A stretch of DNA of 16,558 bases from AEGEAN-183 sp964614345. GTDB lineage: Bacteria; Pseudomonadota; Gammaproteobacteria; Magnimaribacterales; Magnimaribacteraceae. Position 1 is the stretch's first letter. Each line of letters opens with the position of its first letter. Under the pieces are notes generated by a model. That model ran no database searches, was not told the origin of the DNA, and saw only the letters and a list, made by a program, of their open reading frames with translations. This document shows positions 7,519 to 15,648 of the stretch, one piece after another. Both the position numbers and the translations under genes were made by a program. Location of the stretch: positions 1-16,558 of the forward strand of contig CAZTLP010000026.1 of NCBI GenBank assembly GCA_964614345.1. The letters run 5' to 3'.

Positions 7519-7550
7519 ATGCAAAGCAATCTGCAGAGATTTCTTTGCAT
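7519..7550 (+). promoter_or_regulatory. Leader hairpin upstream of the TonB-dependent receptor
   Basis: ATGCAAAG (7519-7526) pairs perfectly with CTTTGCAT (7543-7550). Inside it AATCT (7528-7532) pairs with AGATT (7537-7541) around a GCAG loop, with a single C-U mismatch (7527/7542). The result is a 13-pair stem with a four-base loop. Seven T follow at 7555-7561 after a four-base gap, and the ribosome-binding site begins at 7568. The position near the predicted transcript 5' end suggests an mRNA stabiliser. A leaky attenuator or a protein/sRNA target are alternatives. The gap before the T run and the AT-rich stem argue against an efficient terminator. Confidence 0.55.
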
Positions 7551-7567
7551 ATCATTTTTTTAAATTT

Positions 7568-7572
7568 GGGGA
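7568..7572 (+). promoter_or_regulatory. Ribosome-binding site fixing the start of the TonB receptor
   Basis: GGGGA at 7568-7572 lies five bases before the ATG at 7578. An in-frame ATG at 7503 exists, but it has no such site and would put 25 non-signal residues, encoded by the hairpin, ahead of a normal signal peptide. Confidence 0.6.
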
Positions 7573-7577
7573 AAAAT

Positions 7578-10112
7578 ATGAAAAAATTTAGGTTATTTAA
7601 TAGTCTGGCAATTGCTATATCTTTGTTGGGCCTCCCAGCCATTTCTTCTACTGCTTTTGGAGCAGATGATGTTGAAGAAGTCGTTGCTGTTGGTTCAAGA
7701 AGAGAAGCAAGATCTGTAGCAGATTCTCCTGCGCCAGTCGATATTATTACTGGATCTGATTTTGTTAACCAAGGTGCTATGGACCTTCCAGACATGATTA
7801 GGACTCTAGTTCCTTCTTTTAATGTAAACACACAACCAATTAGTGATGCTGCTACTTTGATTAGGCCAGCTAATCTAAGAGGTTTACCTCCTGATAACAT
7901 GCTGGTATTGGTTAATGGAAAAAGAAGACACAGAGGTGCTGTAATCTCTTTCTTAGGTAGTGGTATTTCAGATGGAGCGCAAGGTCCAGATATTTCTGCT
8001 ATTCCTTCTATTGCTTTAAAGCAAGTGGAAGTTCTAAGAGACGGTGCTTCAGCCCAGTATGGTTCTGACGCTATTGCTGGAATAATGAACTTTGTCTTAA
8101 GGGATGATTCAGAAGGGACTCAACTAGAGATAAGAACTGGTGAATACAAAGAAGGAGATGGAGATGCCTGGAGAGTAGCAGCTAATATAGGAATGCCATT
8201 TACTTCAGCTGGTTTTGCTAATCTCTCAATTGAACTTCAAGATTCGCAAGCTACTAGTAGAAGTGTTCAAAGAGCTGATGCTCAAGGACTCTATGATGGT
8301 GGTAATACCGCTATATGGAACTATCCTGAACCTGCTCAGATATGGGGATCTCCTGATGTGAGTGATGACTATAAGTTTGTTGTTAATTTAGGTTTATCAT
8401 TAGACGAATCAAAAGATTTTTACCTCTTTGGGAACTATGGTGAAAGGAACGTCTTAGGAGGCTTCTTTTTCAGAAACCCAACAAACAGGGGTGGAGTTTT
8501 CTCTACTGATGGTGGAGTAACAAGATTGGTTGGTGATGTGGCAGAAGCTACCACTGGTGCTGCAAGAACTTGTCCGGTTGTTCCTGTTCCTGCTACAGGA
8601 GCTGGATCAGCTACAGATACTGCCCTAGCAGCTATAAAAGCTAATCCTAACTGTTTTGTTTTCAATGAACTATTTCCAGGAGGTTTTACTCCTAGTTTTG
8701 GTGGAGATGTGATGGACTGGAGCATTGCTTCTGGTGTCACTGGAACAACTGAGTCGGGAACTATGTGGGATGTAAGTGTAAGTGTTGGAGAAAACCAAGC
8801 TGATTATTTCATTATGAATACAGTTAATGCTTCCCTTGGACCTGATACTCCTACTGAGTTCCATCCAGGAAGTTATGTTCAGCTAGAAAAGAACTTTAAT
8901 GTTGACTTTATTAAACCGGTTGCAGTAGAGGGTTTTGCCTCTGACTTAAACGTCGCTTATGGTTTAGAATTCAGAGAAGAACAATTTACTGTTATATCAG
9001 GCAATGAGGAAAGTTGGGAGATAGGTCCCTATTTCAAACAAGGTTTTGGAATTGGATCAAATGGTTTTGGTGGATTTTCTCCAAGCATGGCAGGAACTTG
9101 GGATAGAAGTAACTTTGCTCTTTATGTTGATTTAGAAGCAGATGTGTCAGAACAATTACTTCTAGGGCTTGCTGTTCGTTATGAAGATTTTGATACTTTT
9201 GGATCTACAAGCAACAGTAAACTGTCATTCCTTTACAGAGCTACTGATAACTTCTCATTAAGAGGAACTACAAGTACTGGCTTTAGAGCTCCTACACCGG
9301 GTCAAGCCAATATATCAAACATATCAACAGTTGCAGATGCTGGGGGTGATTTGTATCAAAAAGGTACATTAGCTCCTACAAACCCTGTTTCTGTTTACTA
9401 TGGTGGTAAGGAGTTAACTCCTGAAGAATCTACAAACACCAGCTTCGGTTTTGTTTGGGATGCTACAGATGCCTTAAATGTAACCTTTGACTTCTATAGT
9501 ATTGAATTGGAAGATCGCATTACTCAAGGAGATGATATCTCTATCACTGCAGCGGACATTGCTCTTCTGCAATCACTTGGAGTTCCAGGTGCAGGCGATT
9601 TAACTAATTTCAGATTTTATGTAAACGACTTTGACACAACCACTGATGGTTTTGATGTAGTTGCTACTTATGATACTGAAATAGCCAATGGCAATACATC
9701 ATTTACTTTTGTTTACAGTGATGTAGAAACTGAAGTTGACAGAACTGGAGGTCTTATTGGTTCTGGTAGGATAGATCAATTAGAGAAGCTTCTTCCTGGA
9801 AAACGTTGGAATCTATCAGCGGTTCATAATACTGGTGACTGGAGAGTTCTAGGTAGAATGAATTGGGTTGATGAGTGGTTTACAGAAGAATGGGGTGGCG
9901 GTGGAGGTTACATAAGTGACATGTCTACCATCGACCTTGAAGTATCAAGAGACTTAGGTGACTACACTCTTACTTTTGGTGCTCAAAATGCTTTTGATGA
10001 CCATCCAGATAAGGAAAAGAGAGGCTTGATTTTAGGATGGGAATATCCTGAAGCATCACCTCTTGGATTTAATGGAGCGTTCTACTACTTCAAAGTAGGA
10101 ATGGATTTTTAA
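7578..10112 (+). CDS. TonB-dependent outer-membrane receptor
   Basis: An 844-residue receptor from the ATG at 7578. It begins with a classic signal peptide (MKKFRLF, hydrophobic core to about 22, likely cleavage AFG/AD at 28). DDVEEVVAVGSR (30-41) resembles the TonB-box and plug start. The plug domain (about 45-175) shows LRGLPPDNMLVLVNGKRRHR (100-119), VEVLRDGASAQYGSDAIAG (150-168) and IMNFVLR. The remainder is the beta-barrel, ending in the aromatic terminal strand FYYFKVGMDF with Phe last, as BamA substrates require. The only two cysteines, C332 and C359, fall in one probable external loop and may form a disulfide. Such receptors import siderophores, vitamins, glycans or other large nutrients using TonB energy; the ligand cannot be read here. 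It has its own leader and ends in a strong terminator. The convergent neighbour is a lipoprotein amidohydrolase. Confidence 0.93.
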   Translation: MKKFRLFNSLAIAISLLGLPAISSTAFGADDVEEVVAVGSRREARSVADSPAPVDIITGSDFVNQGAMDLPDMIRTLVPSFNVNTQPISDAATLIRPANLRGLPPDNMLVLVNGKRRHRGAVISFLGSGISDGAQGPDISAIPSIALKQVEVLRDGASAQYGSDAIAGIMNFVLRDDSEGTQLEIRTGEYKEGDGDAWRVAANIGMPFTSAGFANLSIELQDSQATSRSVQRADAQGLYDGGNTAIWNYPEPAQIWGSPDVSDDYKFVVNLGLSLDESKDFYLFGNYGERNVLGGFFFRNPTNRGGVFSTDGGVTRLVGDVAEATTGAARTCPVVPVPATGAGSATDTALAAIKANPNCFVFNELFPGGFTPSFGGDVMDWSIASGVTGTTESGTMWDVSVSVGENQADYFIMNTVNASLGPDTPTEFHPGSYVQLEKNFNVDFIKPVAVEGFASDLNVAYGLEFREEQFTVISGNEESWEIGPYFKQGFGIGSNGFGGFSPSMAGTWDRSNFALYVDLEADVSEQLLLGLAVRYEDFDTFGSTSNSKLSFLYRATDNFSLRGTTSTGFRAPTPGQANISNISTVADAGGDLYQKGTLAPTNPVSVYYGGKELTPEESTNTSFGFVWDATDALNVTFDFYSIELEDRITQGDDISITAADIALLQSLGVPGAGDLTNFRFYVNDFDTTTDGFDVVATYDTEIANGNTSFTFVYSDVETEVDRTGGLIGSGRIDQLEKLLPGKRWNLSAVHNTGDWRVLGRMNWVDEWFTEEWGGGGGYISDMSTIDLEVSRDLGDYTLTFGAQNAFDDHPDKEKRGLILGWEYPEASPLGFNGAFYYFKVGMDF

Positions 10113-10127
10113 GAATAATTCATTTAG

Positions 10128-10159
10128 AAAAAAGGGCACCACTTAGGTGCCCTTTTTTT
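10128..10159. terminator. Bidirectional Rho-independent terminator
   Basis: A-run 10128-10133 and GGGCACC (10134-10140) pair with GGTGCCC (10146-10152) and a T-run (10153-10159) around the loop ACTTA. The stem is 13 perfect pairs including the A/T flanks. It is U-tailed in both directions, so it serves the receptor gene (+) and the amidohydrolase operon (-). The T-run overlaps the amidohydrolase stop codon at 10158-10160. Confidence 0.93.
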
Positions 10160-11870
10160 AATGTTCAAATACTATTTGGCCATTCACGATAGTCATTACA
10201 GCTTGAGTTTTAATAATTTCCTCTTCTGGAACTCTCATAATATCTTTAGAGAATACTGTTAAATCAGCTAACTTTCCAACTTCAATGGTTCCTTTTATGT
10301 CTTCTTGAAAAGCAGCAAAAGCAGGCCAAATGGTAAACATTTTTAAAGCCTCTTCCCTGCTTACTGCTTGCTCTAAATGCCAACCTTTACTGTAAAATCC
10401 ATCCAAATCTTTTCTGGTTACCGCAGCATAAAATTCAATTAAAGGATCACCAATTTCTACCGGTGCATCGGAACCTCCAGCTATGATCACACCTAAATCT
10501 ATTAAGTTTCTCCATGGATACCCATTCCCTACTCTATCCATACCAAGTCTTGATGGTGCAAAATGTAAATCTCCAATAGCATGAGAAGGTTGCATGGAAG
10601 CAATGATCTCCATATCTTTAAATCGAACTTGGTCTTCTTCTGTAATAATTTGTGAATGTTCTATTCTCCATCTGGGGTCAGCTATTTGTCTTTCTTCTTT
10701 TTTAACTAAATCGAAGGCTTCTTCATACCAGTCCAGAGTTAGTCTATTTCCCATATCTCCAATTGCATGGGTTTGAATCTGAATGCCTTTTCGTAAGGCT
10801 TCTATAAGAACTGGCATTGTTTCTTCTTTAGTAAATATGACCAGACCTTTAGTTTCTTGATCATCATATTGTTCAATTAGAGCAGCTCCTCTGGACCCTA
10901 AGGCACCATCTGCATATAGTTTAATGCCTCTTATTGTTAACATATTGGTAGGGTCTAGTGTCGAGCCGGCTTTTAAAAGAATTTCAGCTGGCTTACCTGC
11001 ACTTACAGCAAAATAAACTCTCTGTAATAAATTTCCTTCTTCCCTTATCTCTTCTAAGATTTTAATATCAGAGAAAGTGCCTCCAGCTATTTGTACTTGA
11101 GTCCACCCCAGAGAGATATTTCTATCGATTCCTGCTTTTAAATCTCTTTTATCTTCCTGTTTTGTTCTTTCAGGTATTAATCTTTCAACTAAAGAAGTAG
11201 CCCTATCAATCAACATACCTGTTGGTTGACCATTAGTATCTTTTTCAATTCTTCCACCATGTGGATCTAATGACTCGGAAGATATACCCGCTAATTCTAA
11301 AGCCAAACTATTTGCTACAACTGCATGACCATCAGCTCTCTCTAGTACTACAGGTTTATCTGGAGAAAATCTATCCAATTCATATCTTGTTGGAAATCGT
11401 TTCTCAGGCCACACCTTTTCTATCCACCCTCTTCCTACAACCCATTCCCCTGGTTCAATCCCATTAGAGTAGATTTCTACTGCAGTTAGCATTTCTTTAA
11501 GGCTGTTGATTCCCTGAAGGTTTAACGAATTCTCCCTTGTACCAATTCCTTTAAGATGGGCATGTGAATCAACAAAACCTGGATAAACAAAACTCCCTTC
11601 TAGATCTATAACTTTAGCTTCTCCACATTGGTATTCCTTGGACGATTCATTGCTTCCTACAAATACTAAGGTATCACCTAAAAAAGCTAAGGCTTCAGCC
11701 TTTGGCTTTGATTCATTGACCGTATAAATAGTTGTGTTTATCAGAACTACATCTGCTTCCTTGCAAACTTCATTTTCACTACAGCTTACTAAACACAAGC
11801 TTAGAATTAAGAAAATAGAAAATCTCGCTATTTTTCTTTTGTAATTTGTATCAAATCTATCAAAAAGCAT
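10158..11870 (-). CDS. Amidohydrolase family (YtcJ-like) predicted lipoprotein
   Basis: A 570-residue metal-dependent hydrolase. The N-terminus has a basic stretch (KRKIAR), a hydrophobic core and the lipobox LVSC with C30, so it should be exported and lipid-anchored. The mature part has the amidohydrolase-3 layout: DSHAH (101-105) with two metal His, EGSFVYPGF just before it, ADGHAVVAN (179-187), GIKLYADGALGSRGA (315-329) where K317 could be the bridging carboxylated lysine, THAIGD (H368), EHSQ (H405) and GSDAPVE (D468). GKLADLTVF (532-540) is the usual C-terminal sheet. The family cleaves amides, formamides or related bonds; the substrate is unknown. Its ATG lies inside the end of gcdH (11-base overlap), so it is the last gene of the CoA-transferase/gcdH operon. 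An exported lipoprotein in an acyl-CoA operon is unusual. Confidence 0.87.
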   Translation of the reverse strand: MLFDRFDTNYKRKIARFSIFLILSLCLVSCSENEVCKEADVVLINTTIYTVNESKPKAEALAFLGDTLVFVGSNESSKEYQCGEAKVIDLEGSFVYPGFVDSHAHLKGIGTRENSLNLQGINSLKEMLTAVEIYSNGIEPGEWVVGRGWIEKVWPEKRFPTRYELDRFSPDKPVVLERADGHAVVANSLALELAGISSESLDPHGGRIEKDTNGQPTGMLIDRATSLVERLIPERTKQEDKRDLKAGIDRNISLGWTQVQIAGGTFSDIKILEEIREEGNLLQRVYFAVSAGKPAEILLKAGSTLDPTNMLTIRGIKLYADGALGSRGAALIEQYDDQETKGLVIFTKEETMPVLIEALRKGIQIQTHAIGDMGNRLTLDWYEEAFDLVKKEERQIADPRWRIEHSQIITEEDQVRFKDMEIIASMQPSHAIGDLHFAPSRLGMDRVGNGYPWRNLIDLGVIIAGGSDAPVEIGDPLIEFYAAVTRKDLDGFYSKGWHLEQAVSREEALKMFTIWPAFAAFQEDIKGTIEVGKLADLTVFSKDIMRVPEEEIIKTQAVMTIVNGQIVFEH

Positions 11871-13020
11871 TAATTCCAGTCTGTAAATTTCCTAAAATAA
11901 GTGCATGCACATCGTGAGTACCCTCGTAAGTGTTAACAGCTTCTAGATTCATAACATGCCTAATAACATGAAATTCATCCGATATACCATTTCCACCATG
12001 TATATCTCTAGAGGTTCTGGCTATATCTAACGCCTTTCCGCAATTGTTTCTTTTAATCAAAGAAATCATTTCTGGAATCATTTTTTGTTCATCAACAAGT
12101 CTACCCACTCTTAGACATGACTGAAGGCCAAGGGTAATCTCTGTTTGCATATCAACTAGTTTCTTTTGGATTATCTGTTTAGCAGCCAAAGGTGAACCAA
12201 ATTGCTCTCTATCTAAAGAATAGCTTCTAGCAGCATGCCAACAGAATTCTGCTGCTCCTATAGCTCCCCAAGCTATTCCGTACCTCGCCATATTTAAGCA
12301 TGAAAATGGACCCTTGAAACTTTCCACTTCTGGTAAAACTCTATCTTCAGGTACAAAAATATCATCCATAAAAATCTGTCCTGTAGCGGAAGCTCTTAAA
12401 GAAAACTTTCCTTTCAAGTAAGGTGTTTCTAATCCTTTATCCTCCCTTTCAACAATAAAACCTCTCAATTTATTATCTTCATCCTTTGCCCATATTATTA
12501 ACAGATCTGCAATGGGGGCATTAGTTATCCATGTCTTAGATCCAGTTATCTTGTAACCTCCCTTCACTTTTTTAGCTGTTGACCTCATACTGCCTGGATC
12601 TGAACCTGCATCAGGTTCAGTTAACCCAAAACAACCTATGATCTCTCCCTTTGCCATTTTTGGTAAATAATGATTTTTTTGTTCTTCAGAACCAAATTTA
12701 TGAATGGGATGCATAGCTAAAGAAGTTTGAACGCTATAGGCAGACCTGTAACTTGAATCCACTCTCTCAATCTCTCTAGTAATAAGCCCATAAGAAACAT
12801 AATTAGTGCCTGCACAACCATAGCCCTCTATAGGTGCTCCAAGTAAACCCAGACTACCTAGTTCTTTATAAATTGTTTTATCAAAAGACTCATTTCTATT
12901 GGCCTCTAGAATCCTGGGCATTAAAGATTTTTGACAGTACTCTTTGGTACTAGACTCAATCAATCTCTCCTCTTCAGAGAGTTGATCATTAAAATTAAAA
13001 ATATCTTCCCAACTACTCAT
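11860..13020 (-). CDS. gcdH: Glutaryl-CoA dehydrogenase
   Basis: A 386-residue FAD-dependent acyl-CoA dehydrogenase that oxidises and decarboxylates glutaryl-CoA to crotonyl-CoA in lysine, tryptophan and glutarate breakdown. It matches the GCDH subfamily closely throughout. ERVDSSYRSAYSVQ (85-98) contains E85 and R92, equivalent to the glutarate-binding Glu87/Arg94 of the human enzyme. CFGLTEPDAGSDPGSM (130-145) and WITNAPIAD (164-172) line the flavin site. KFSLRASATG (205-214), ARYGIAWGAIGAAEFCWHAA (245-264), and NTYEGTHD (363-370) with the catalytic base E366 follow. The length is that of bacterial GCDH without a transit peptide. The start ATG follows the CoA-transferase stop by two bases, and its end overlaps the amidohydrolase start by 11, so it is the middle gene of a coupled operon. 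Specific function is strongly supported. Confidence 0.95.
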   Translation of the reverse strand: MSSWEDIFNFNDQLSEEERLIESSTKEYCQKSLMPRILEANRNESFDKTIYKELGSLGLLGAPIEGYGCAGTNYVSYGLITREIERVDSSYRSAYSVQTSLAMHPIHKFGSEEQKNHYLPKMAKGEIIGCFGLTEPDAGSDPGSMRSTAKKVKGGYKITGSKTWITNAPIADLLIIWAKDEDNKLRGFIVEREDKGLETPYLKGKFSLRASATGQIFMDDIFVPEDRVLPEVESFKGPFSCLNMARYGIAWGAIGAAEFCWHAARSYSLDREQFGSPLAAKQIIQKKLVDMQTEITLGLQSCLRVGRLVDEQKMIPEMISLIKRNNCGKALDIARTSRDIHGGNGISDEFHVIRHVMNLEAVNTYEGTHDVHALILGNLQTGINAF

Positions 13021-13022
13021 GT

Positions 13023-14240
13023 TTAATACTCTATTGCTCCTGTTTCTTTTAATTCGTTAATTTTACTTTCATCGAAACCTAATCCTTTAAGTATTTCTTG
13101 TGTATGCTCTCCTAATATAGGAGCTCTGTAGGGCTGCTTTTTAGGTTCGTCACTAATCTTTATAGGGCTATTAACAGTTAACAATCCAGGCATCTTCTCA
13201 TGTTTCATTGGCACTAATGTCTCTGTTTCTAAAAATTGTTCATCAGTTTTGCATTCTGTAATTTTTCCAATAAACCCATAAGTAACGCCAGATTCTCTCA
13301 AAGCTGAATTTATCTGATCAACATCTCGGTTACCAAACTCTTTGCTCAACTCTACTCTTAAATCCTCTTGATTATCAACGAGCCCCGTACCCTCAAACCT
13401 TTGATCTTTTAGTAAATCTTCTCTATCAAAAGCTTTAGCTAATTTTGGCCATTCTTTAAGAGCATTCACCAAAGCCAAAGCTACTTGTCGACCATCTCCA
13501 GTATTAAATATATCCCCAAAAGGATGTTTAGGAAGAGGGTCTGTTCTATCAGCAAATTCAACATCCATTAAAGCACCTTGGATGAAACATCCATTGGACC
13601 ATGCTCCATTTGCCATTAAAGAAGTAGAAACTTCTGTCCCCTTTCCAGTCTTTTCTCTCCTATACAGTGCAGTCATAATTGCACTAAATAATGCTGTTGC
13701 TGTTGGATGATCTCCCATACCAGGAGTAGACCAAGCAGGTGGGGAGCTAGTTGAAGGCCTTACAAAATCCATCAAACCTGTCCTTGCCCACCAAGCCAAT
13801 GAATCATATGCGGTTCGATTAGCGTCAGGCCCAACTTCACCATAACCGGAAAGGGATGCATATATGAGTCTTTCATTATGAGGTCTTATGTCTTCAGATC
13901 TTAACTTCAACCTCTCCCTTATCGGAAAAGGCATGTTTGTTATAAACACATCAGCTGTTTTAACTAAATCTATAAGAATTCCTTGAGCCTCTTTGTCTTT
14001 AAGATTTAGAGCAATACTTTTCTTATTTCTTGAAGTTAATTGCCAACAATAATTATCAGGGCCCTCCGGCATTCTTCCTCTGGAAATTAACCACCTGAGA
14101 CTATCGCCTATTTCAGGAGGTTCAATTTTTATTACTTCAGCTCCATAATCAGACATTATTGTTGCTGCAGCAGGTCCCGCAATAAAACTAGCGGCATCGA
14201 CAACCTTGATGCCTTCTAATAATAATTTTTCTTCTGCCAT
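13023..14240 (-). CDS. CaiB/BaiF family CoA-transferase, probable glutarate CoA-transferase
   Basis: A 405-residue class III CoA-transferase. The N-terminus LEGIKVVDAASFIAGPAAA (8-26), DYGAEVIKIEPP (31-42), SRNKKSIALNLK (70-81) and the YASLSGYGEVGP segment (127-138) are family hallmarks. The conserved catalytic aspartate is probably D146 in TAYDSLAWWARTG. GMGDHPTATAL (174-184), RREKTGKGTEVSTSL (194-208) and PILGEHTQEIL (374-384) complete the fold. These enzymes move CoA between carboxylates through an aspartyl anhydride. Position two bases upstream of gcdH points to glutarate activation, as proposed for gcdG in Pseudomonas and SUGCT in animals; the substrate is inferred from context. The frame also has an ATG at 14261, but the ribosome-binding site lies between the two, so 14240 is chosen. 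Confidence 0.88.
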   Translation of the reverse strand: MAEEKLLLEGIKVVDAASFIAGPAAATIMSDYGAEVIKIEPPEIGDSLRWLISRGRMPEGPDNYCWQLTSRNKKSIALNLKDKEAQGILIDLVKTADVFITNMPFPIRERLKLRSEDIRPHNERLIYASLSGYGEVGPDANRTAYDSLAWWARTGLMDFVRPSTSSPPAWSTPGMGDHPTATALFSAIMTALYRREKTGKGTEVSTSLMANGAWSNGCFIQGALMDVEFADRTDPLPKHPFGDIFNTGDGRQVALALVNALKEWPKLAKAFDREDLLKDQRFEGTGLVDNQEDLRVELSKEFGNRDVDQINSALRESGVTYGFIGKITECKTDEQFLETETLVPMKHEKMPGLLTVNSPIKISDEPKKQPYRAPILGEHTQEILKGLGFDESKINELKETGAIEY

Positions 14241-14247
14241 AAACCAT

Positions 14248-14254
14248 CCCCTCC
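14248..14254 (-). promoter_or_regulatory. Ribosome-binding site deciding the CoA-transferase start
   Basis: On the minus strand GGAGGGG (14254-14248) precedes the ATG at 14240, leaving nine bases after GGAGG. It lies downstream of the alternative ATG at 14261, so it can only serve the 14240 start, whose product (MAEEKLLLEG) also fits the family N-terminus. Confidence 0.7.
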
Positions 14255-14362
14255 AAAACAAAAATATGAAGCTAAAGTTATCACAATAGTTAAATATTTA
14301 AATTTAATTTTTAAATTACTTTTTCTCCTACTAGTTTCAACTATTCAATGTTTAAATGAGGA

Positions 14363-15610
14363 ATGCCTACCAGATTCAAGGTAATTGGATTAACTATTCT
14401 TGCTGTCTTTATCTGTTATATAGATAGAGTAAATATTTCTATAACCATCATACCCATGGCTGAAGAACTGGGATGGGATTATGAAAGAATTGGATTCGTC
14501 TCAATGTCTTTCTTTCTTGGTTATATAGTCACACAAGTACTAGGAGGTTATCTTTCAGATAAGTTTGGAGCTAAGCTGGTGCTTGGCTATGGATTAATAG
14601 TTTGGTCTATATTCACAATCTTAACTCCCATGGCTTCATATGCTGGATTTACATTCTTAATATTGGCAAGAATAGGAATGGGATTAGGCGAAGGCATCAC
14701 TTTCCCTGCCTGGCACAGTCTTTATGCTCGATGGATTCCTCTCGGTGAAAGAGCAAGATCAGTCGGTATTACTAATAGTGGTCTCTTTCTAGGTACGGTT
14801 TTTGCTTTAATAACTACGCCTATCATTGTTCTTCATCTTGGGTGGCAGTGGGCATTTTATCTTTTTGGAGCCGTAGGTTTCGTATGGTTCTATTTTTGGA
14901 ATAGATTCGTAACTTCTACTCCCAAAGAACACCCCAACATTTCTCAGGAAGAACTTACTCTTATCGAAAGTGAAGCCCCTACCGTAGAAGAGGCCAAGAA
15001 ACTTCCTTGGAAAACTTTAATTACCAACAAGCCTCTTTGGGCAATTGGGGTAGCCCACTTTTGCAGTAACTACTCACTTTTTGTTTTTTTGTCTTGGTTG
15101 CCGATATTTATAAACCAAGGCTTAGGCGTGGACTTTGCGTCTATCGGCTATCTTGCGATGCTTCCGCATTTAACCTCTTTCATATTTTTAAACCTTGGTG
15201 GGCTATTCGGTGACTATTTATTAAAAATGGGATTTAAGACCCTGAGTGTGAGAAAAATCTGTAACACTATTGGATTTGGAGGTGCTGGCGTATGTCTGAC
15301 GCTGATTCCTTCATTTGATACTGTTGGAATAGTTATGGGGCTTATGTGTATGGGTAATGCCTTTTCTGGCATGGCAGCCGGAGGTTTTATAGTTAACCAT
15401 GCTGATATAGGGCCAAAATATACGGGAACACTAATGGGAATCACTAATATGATAGGCGCAATTCCAGGCATTATTGGAGTTTATTTAGCGGGCCTTATAT
15501 TAAATGAGTTTGGTTCCTGGGCAGCGGTATTCTATGTAGTGGCAGGTGTAACTTTCTTTGGCATGATCTTTTATTTGATTTTTGCAAGCGCAGACAAGCA
15601 ATTTGATTAA
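14363..15610 (+). CDS. MFS transporter, SLC17/ACS (anion:cation symporter) type
   Basis: A 415-residue inner-membrane protein with about 12 predicted hydrophobic segments. The opening CYIDRVNISI (18-27) after the first helix is the SLC17/ACS signature. GGYLSDKFGAK (61-71) is the MFS motif A loop between helices 2 and 3. RIGMGLGEGITFPAWHSLYARWIPLGERAR runs across 103-132, and NHADIGPKYTGTLMGITN (345-362) plus IPGIIGVYLAGLI near the C-terminus match the organic anion branch. Relatives carry hexuronates, galactonate, phthalate, glutamate or other carboxylates with H+ or Na+. The gene is divergent from the CoA-transferase operon, so it may import an acid fed to that pathway (inference). GAGGA abuts the ATG with almost no spacer, which is unusually close. 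The specific substrate is unknown. Confidence 0.88.
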   Translation: MPTRFKVIGLTILAVFICYIDRVNISITIIPMAEELGWDYERIGFVSMSFFLGYIVTQVLGGYLSDKFGAKLVLGYGLIVWSIFTILTPMASYAGFTFLILARIGMGLGEGITFPAWHSLYARWIPLGERARSVGITNSGLFLGTVFALITTPIIVLHLGWQWAFYLFGAVGFVWFYFWNRFVTSTPKEHPNISQEELTLIESEAPTVEEAKKLPWKTLITNKPLWAIGVAHFCSNYSLFVFLSWLPIFINQGLGVDFASIGYLAMLPHLTSFIFLNLGGLFGDYLLKMGFKTLSVRKICNTIGFGGAGVCLTLIPSFDTVGIVMGLMCMGNAFSGMAAGGFIVNHADIGPKYTGTLMGITNMIGAIPGIIGVYLAGLILNEFGSWAAVFYVVAGVTFFGMIFYLIFASADKQFD

Positions 15611-15614
15611 AAGG

Positions 15615-15642
15615 TTAAAAAAAACCTGTTAACAGTTATAAT
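15615..15642 (+). promoter_or_regulatory. Candidate promoter with palindrome, giving a leaderless crotonase-fold gene
   Basis: A perfect TATAAT at 15637-15642 ends six bases before the ATG at 15649. A TTAAAA (4 of 6 to TTGACA) sits at 15615-15620 with a 16-base spacer. The palindrome CTGTTAACAG (15626-15635) lies in the spacer and could be an operator. A start of transcription at about 15649 would leave no leader, and no Shine-Dalgarno is visible before the ATG. Confidence 0.4.
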
Positions 15643-15648
15643 TTTTGT

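Noticed and set aside
7503..7577. 25-codon N-terminal extension of the TonB receptor
   Set aside because: It would bury the signal peptide and is encoded by the leader hairpin; the ATG at 7578 has GGGGA at good spacing.
8435..8864. Antisense open frames inside the TonB receptor (101 and 64 codons)
   Set aside because: They lie opposite a well-supported coding region, have no family motif or ribosome-binding site, and their composition reflects the complementary Thr/Ala/Pro codons.
14241..14362. Promoter pair in the CoA-transferase/transporter divergent gap
   Set aside because: The gap is extremely AT-rich, so several weak -10-like strings occur on both strands, but none has a convincing -35 at proper spacing. 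A promoter must exist here, but I cannot place it.
15612..15627. AGGTT-A6-AACCT hairpin after the transporter as a terminator
   Set aside because: The stem has only five pairs and no T-run follows directly; the TATAAT and palindrome next to it look more like a promoter.
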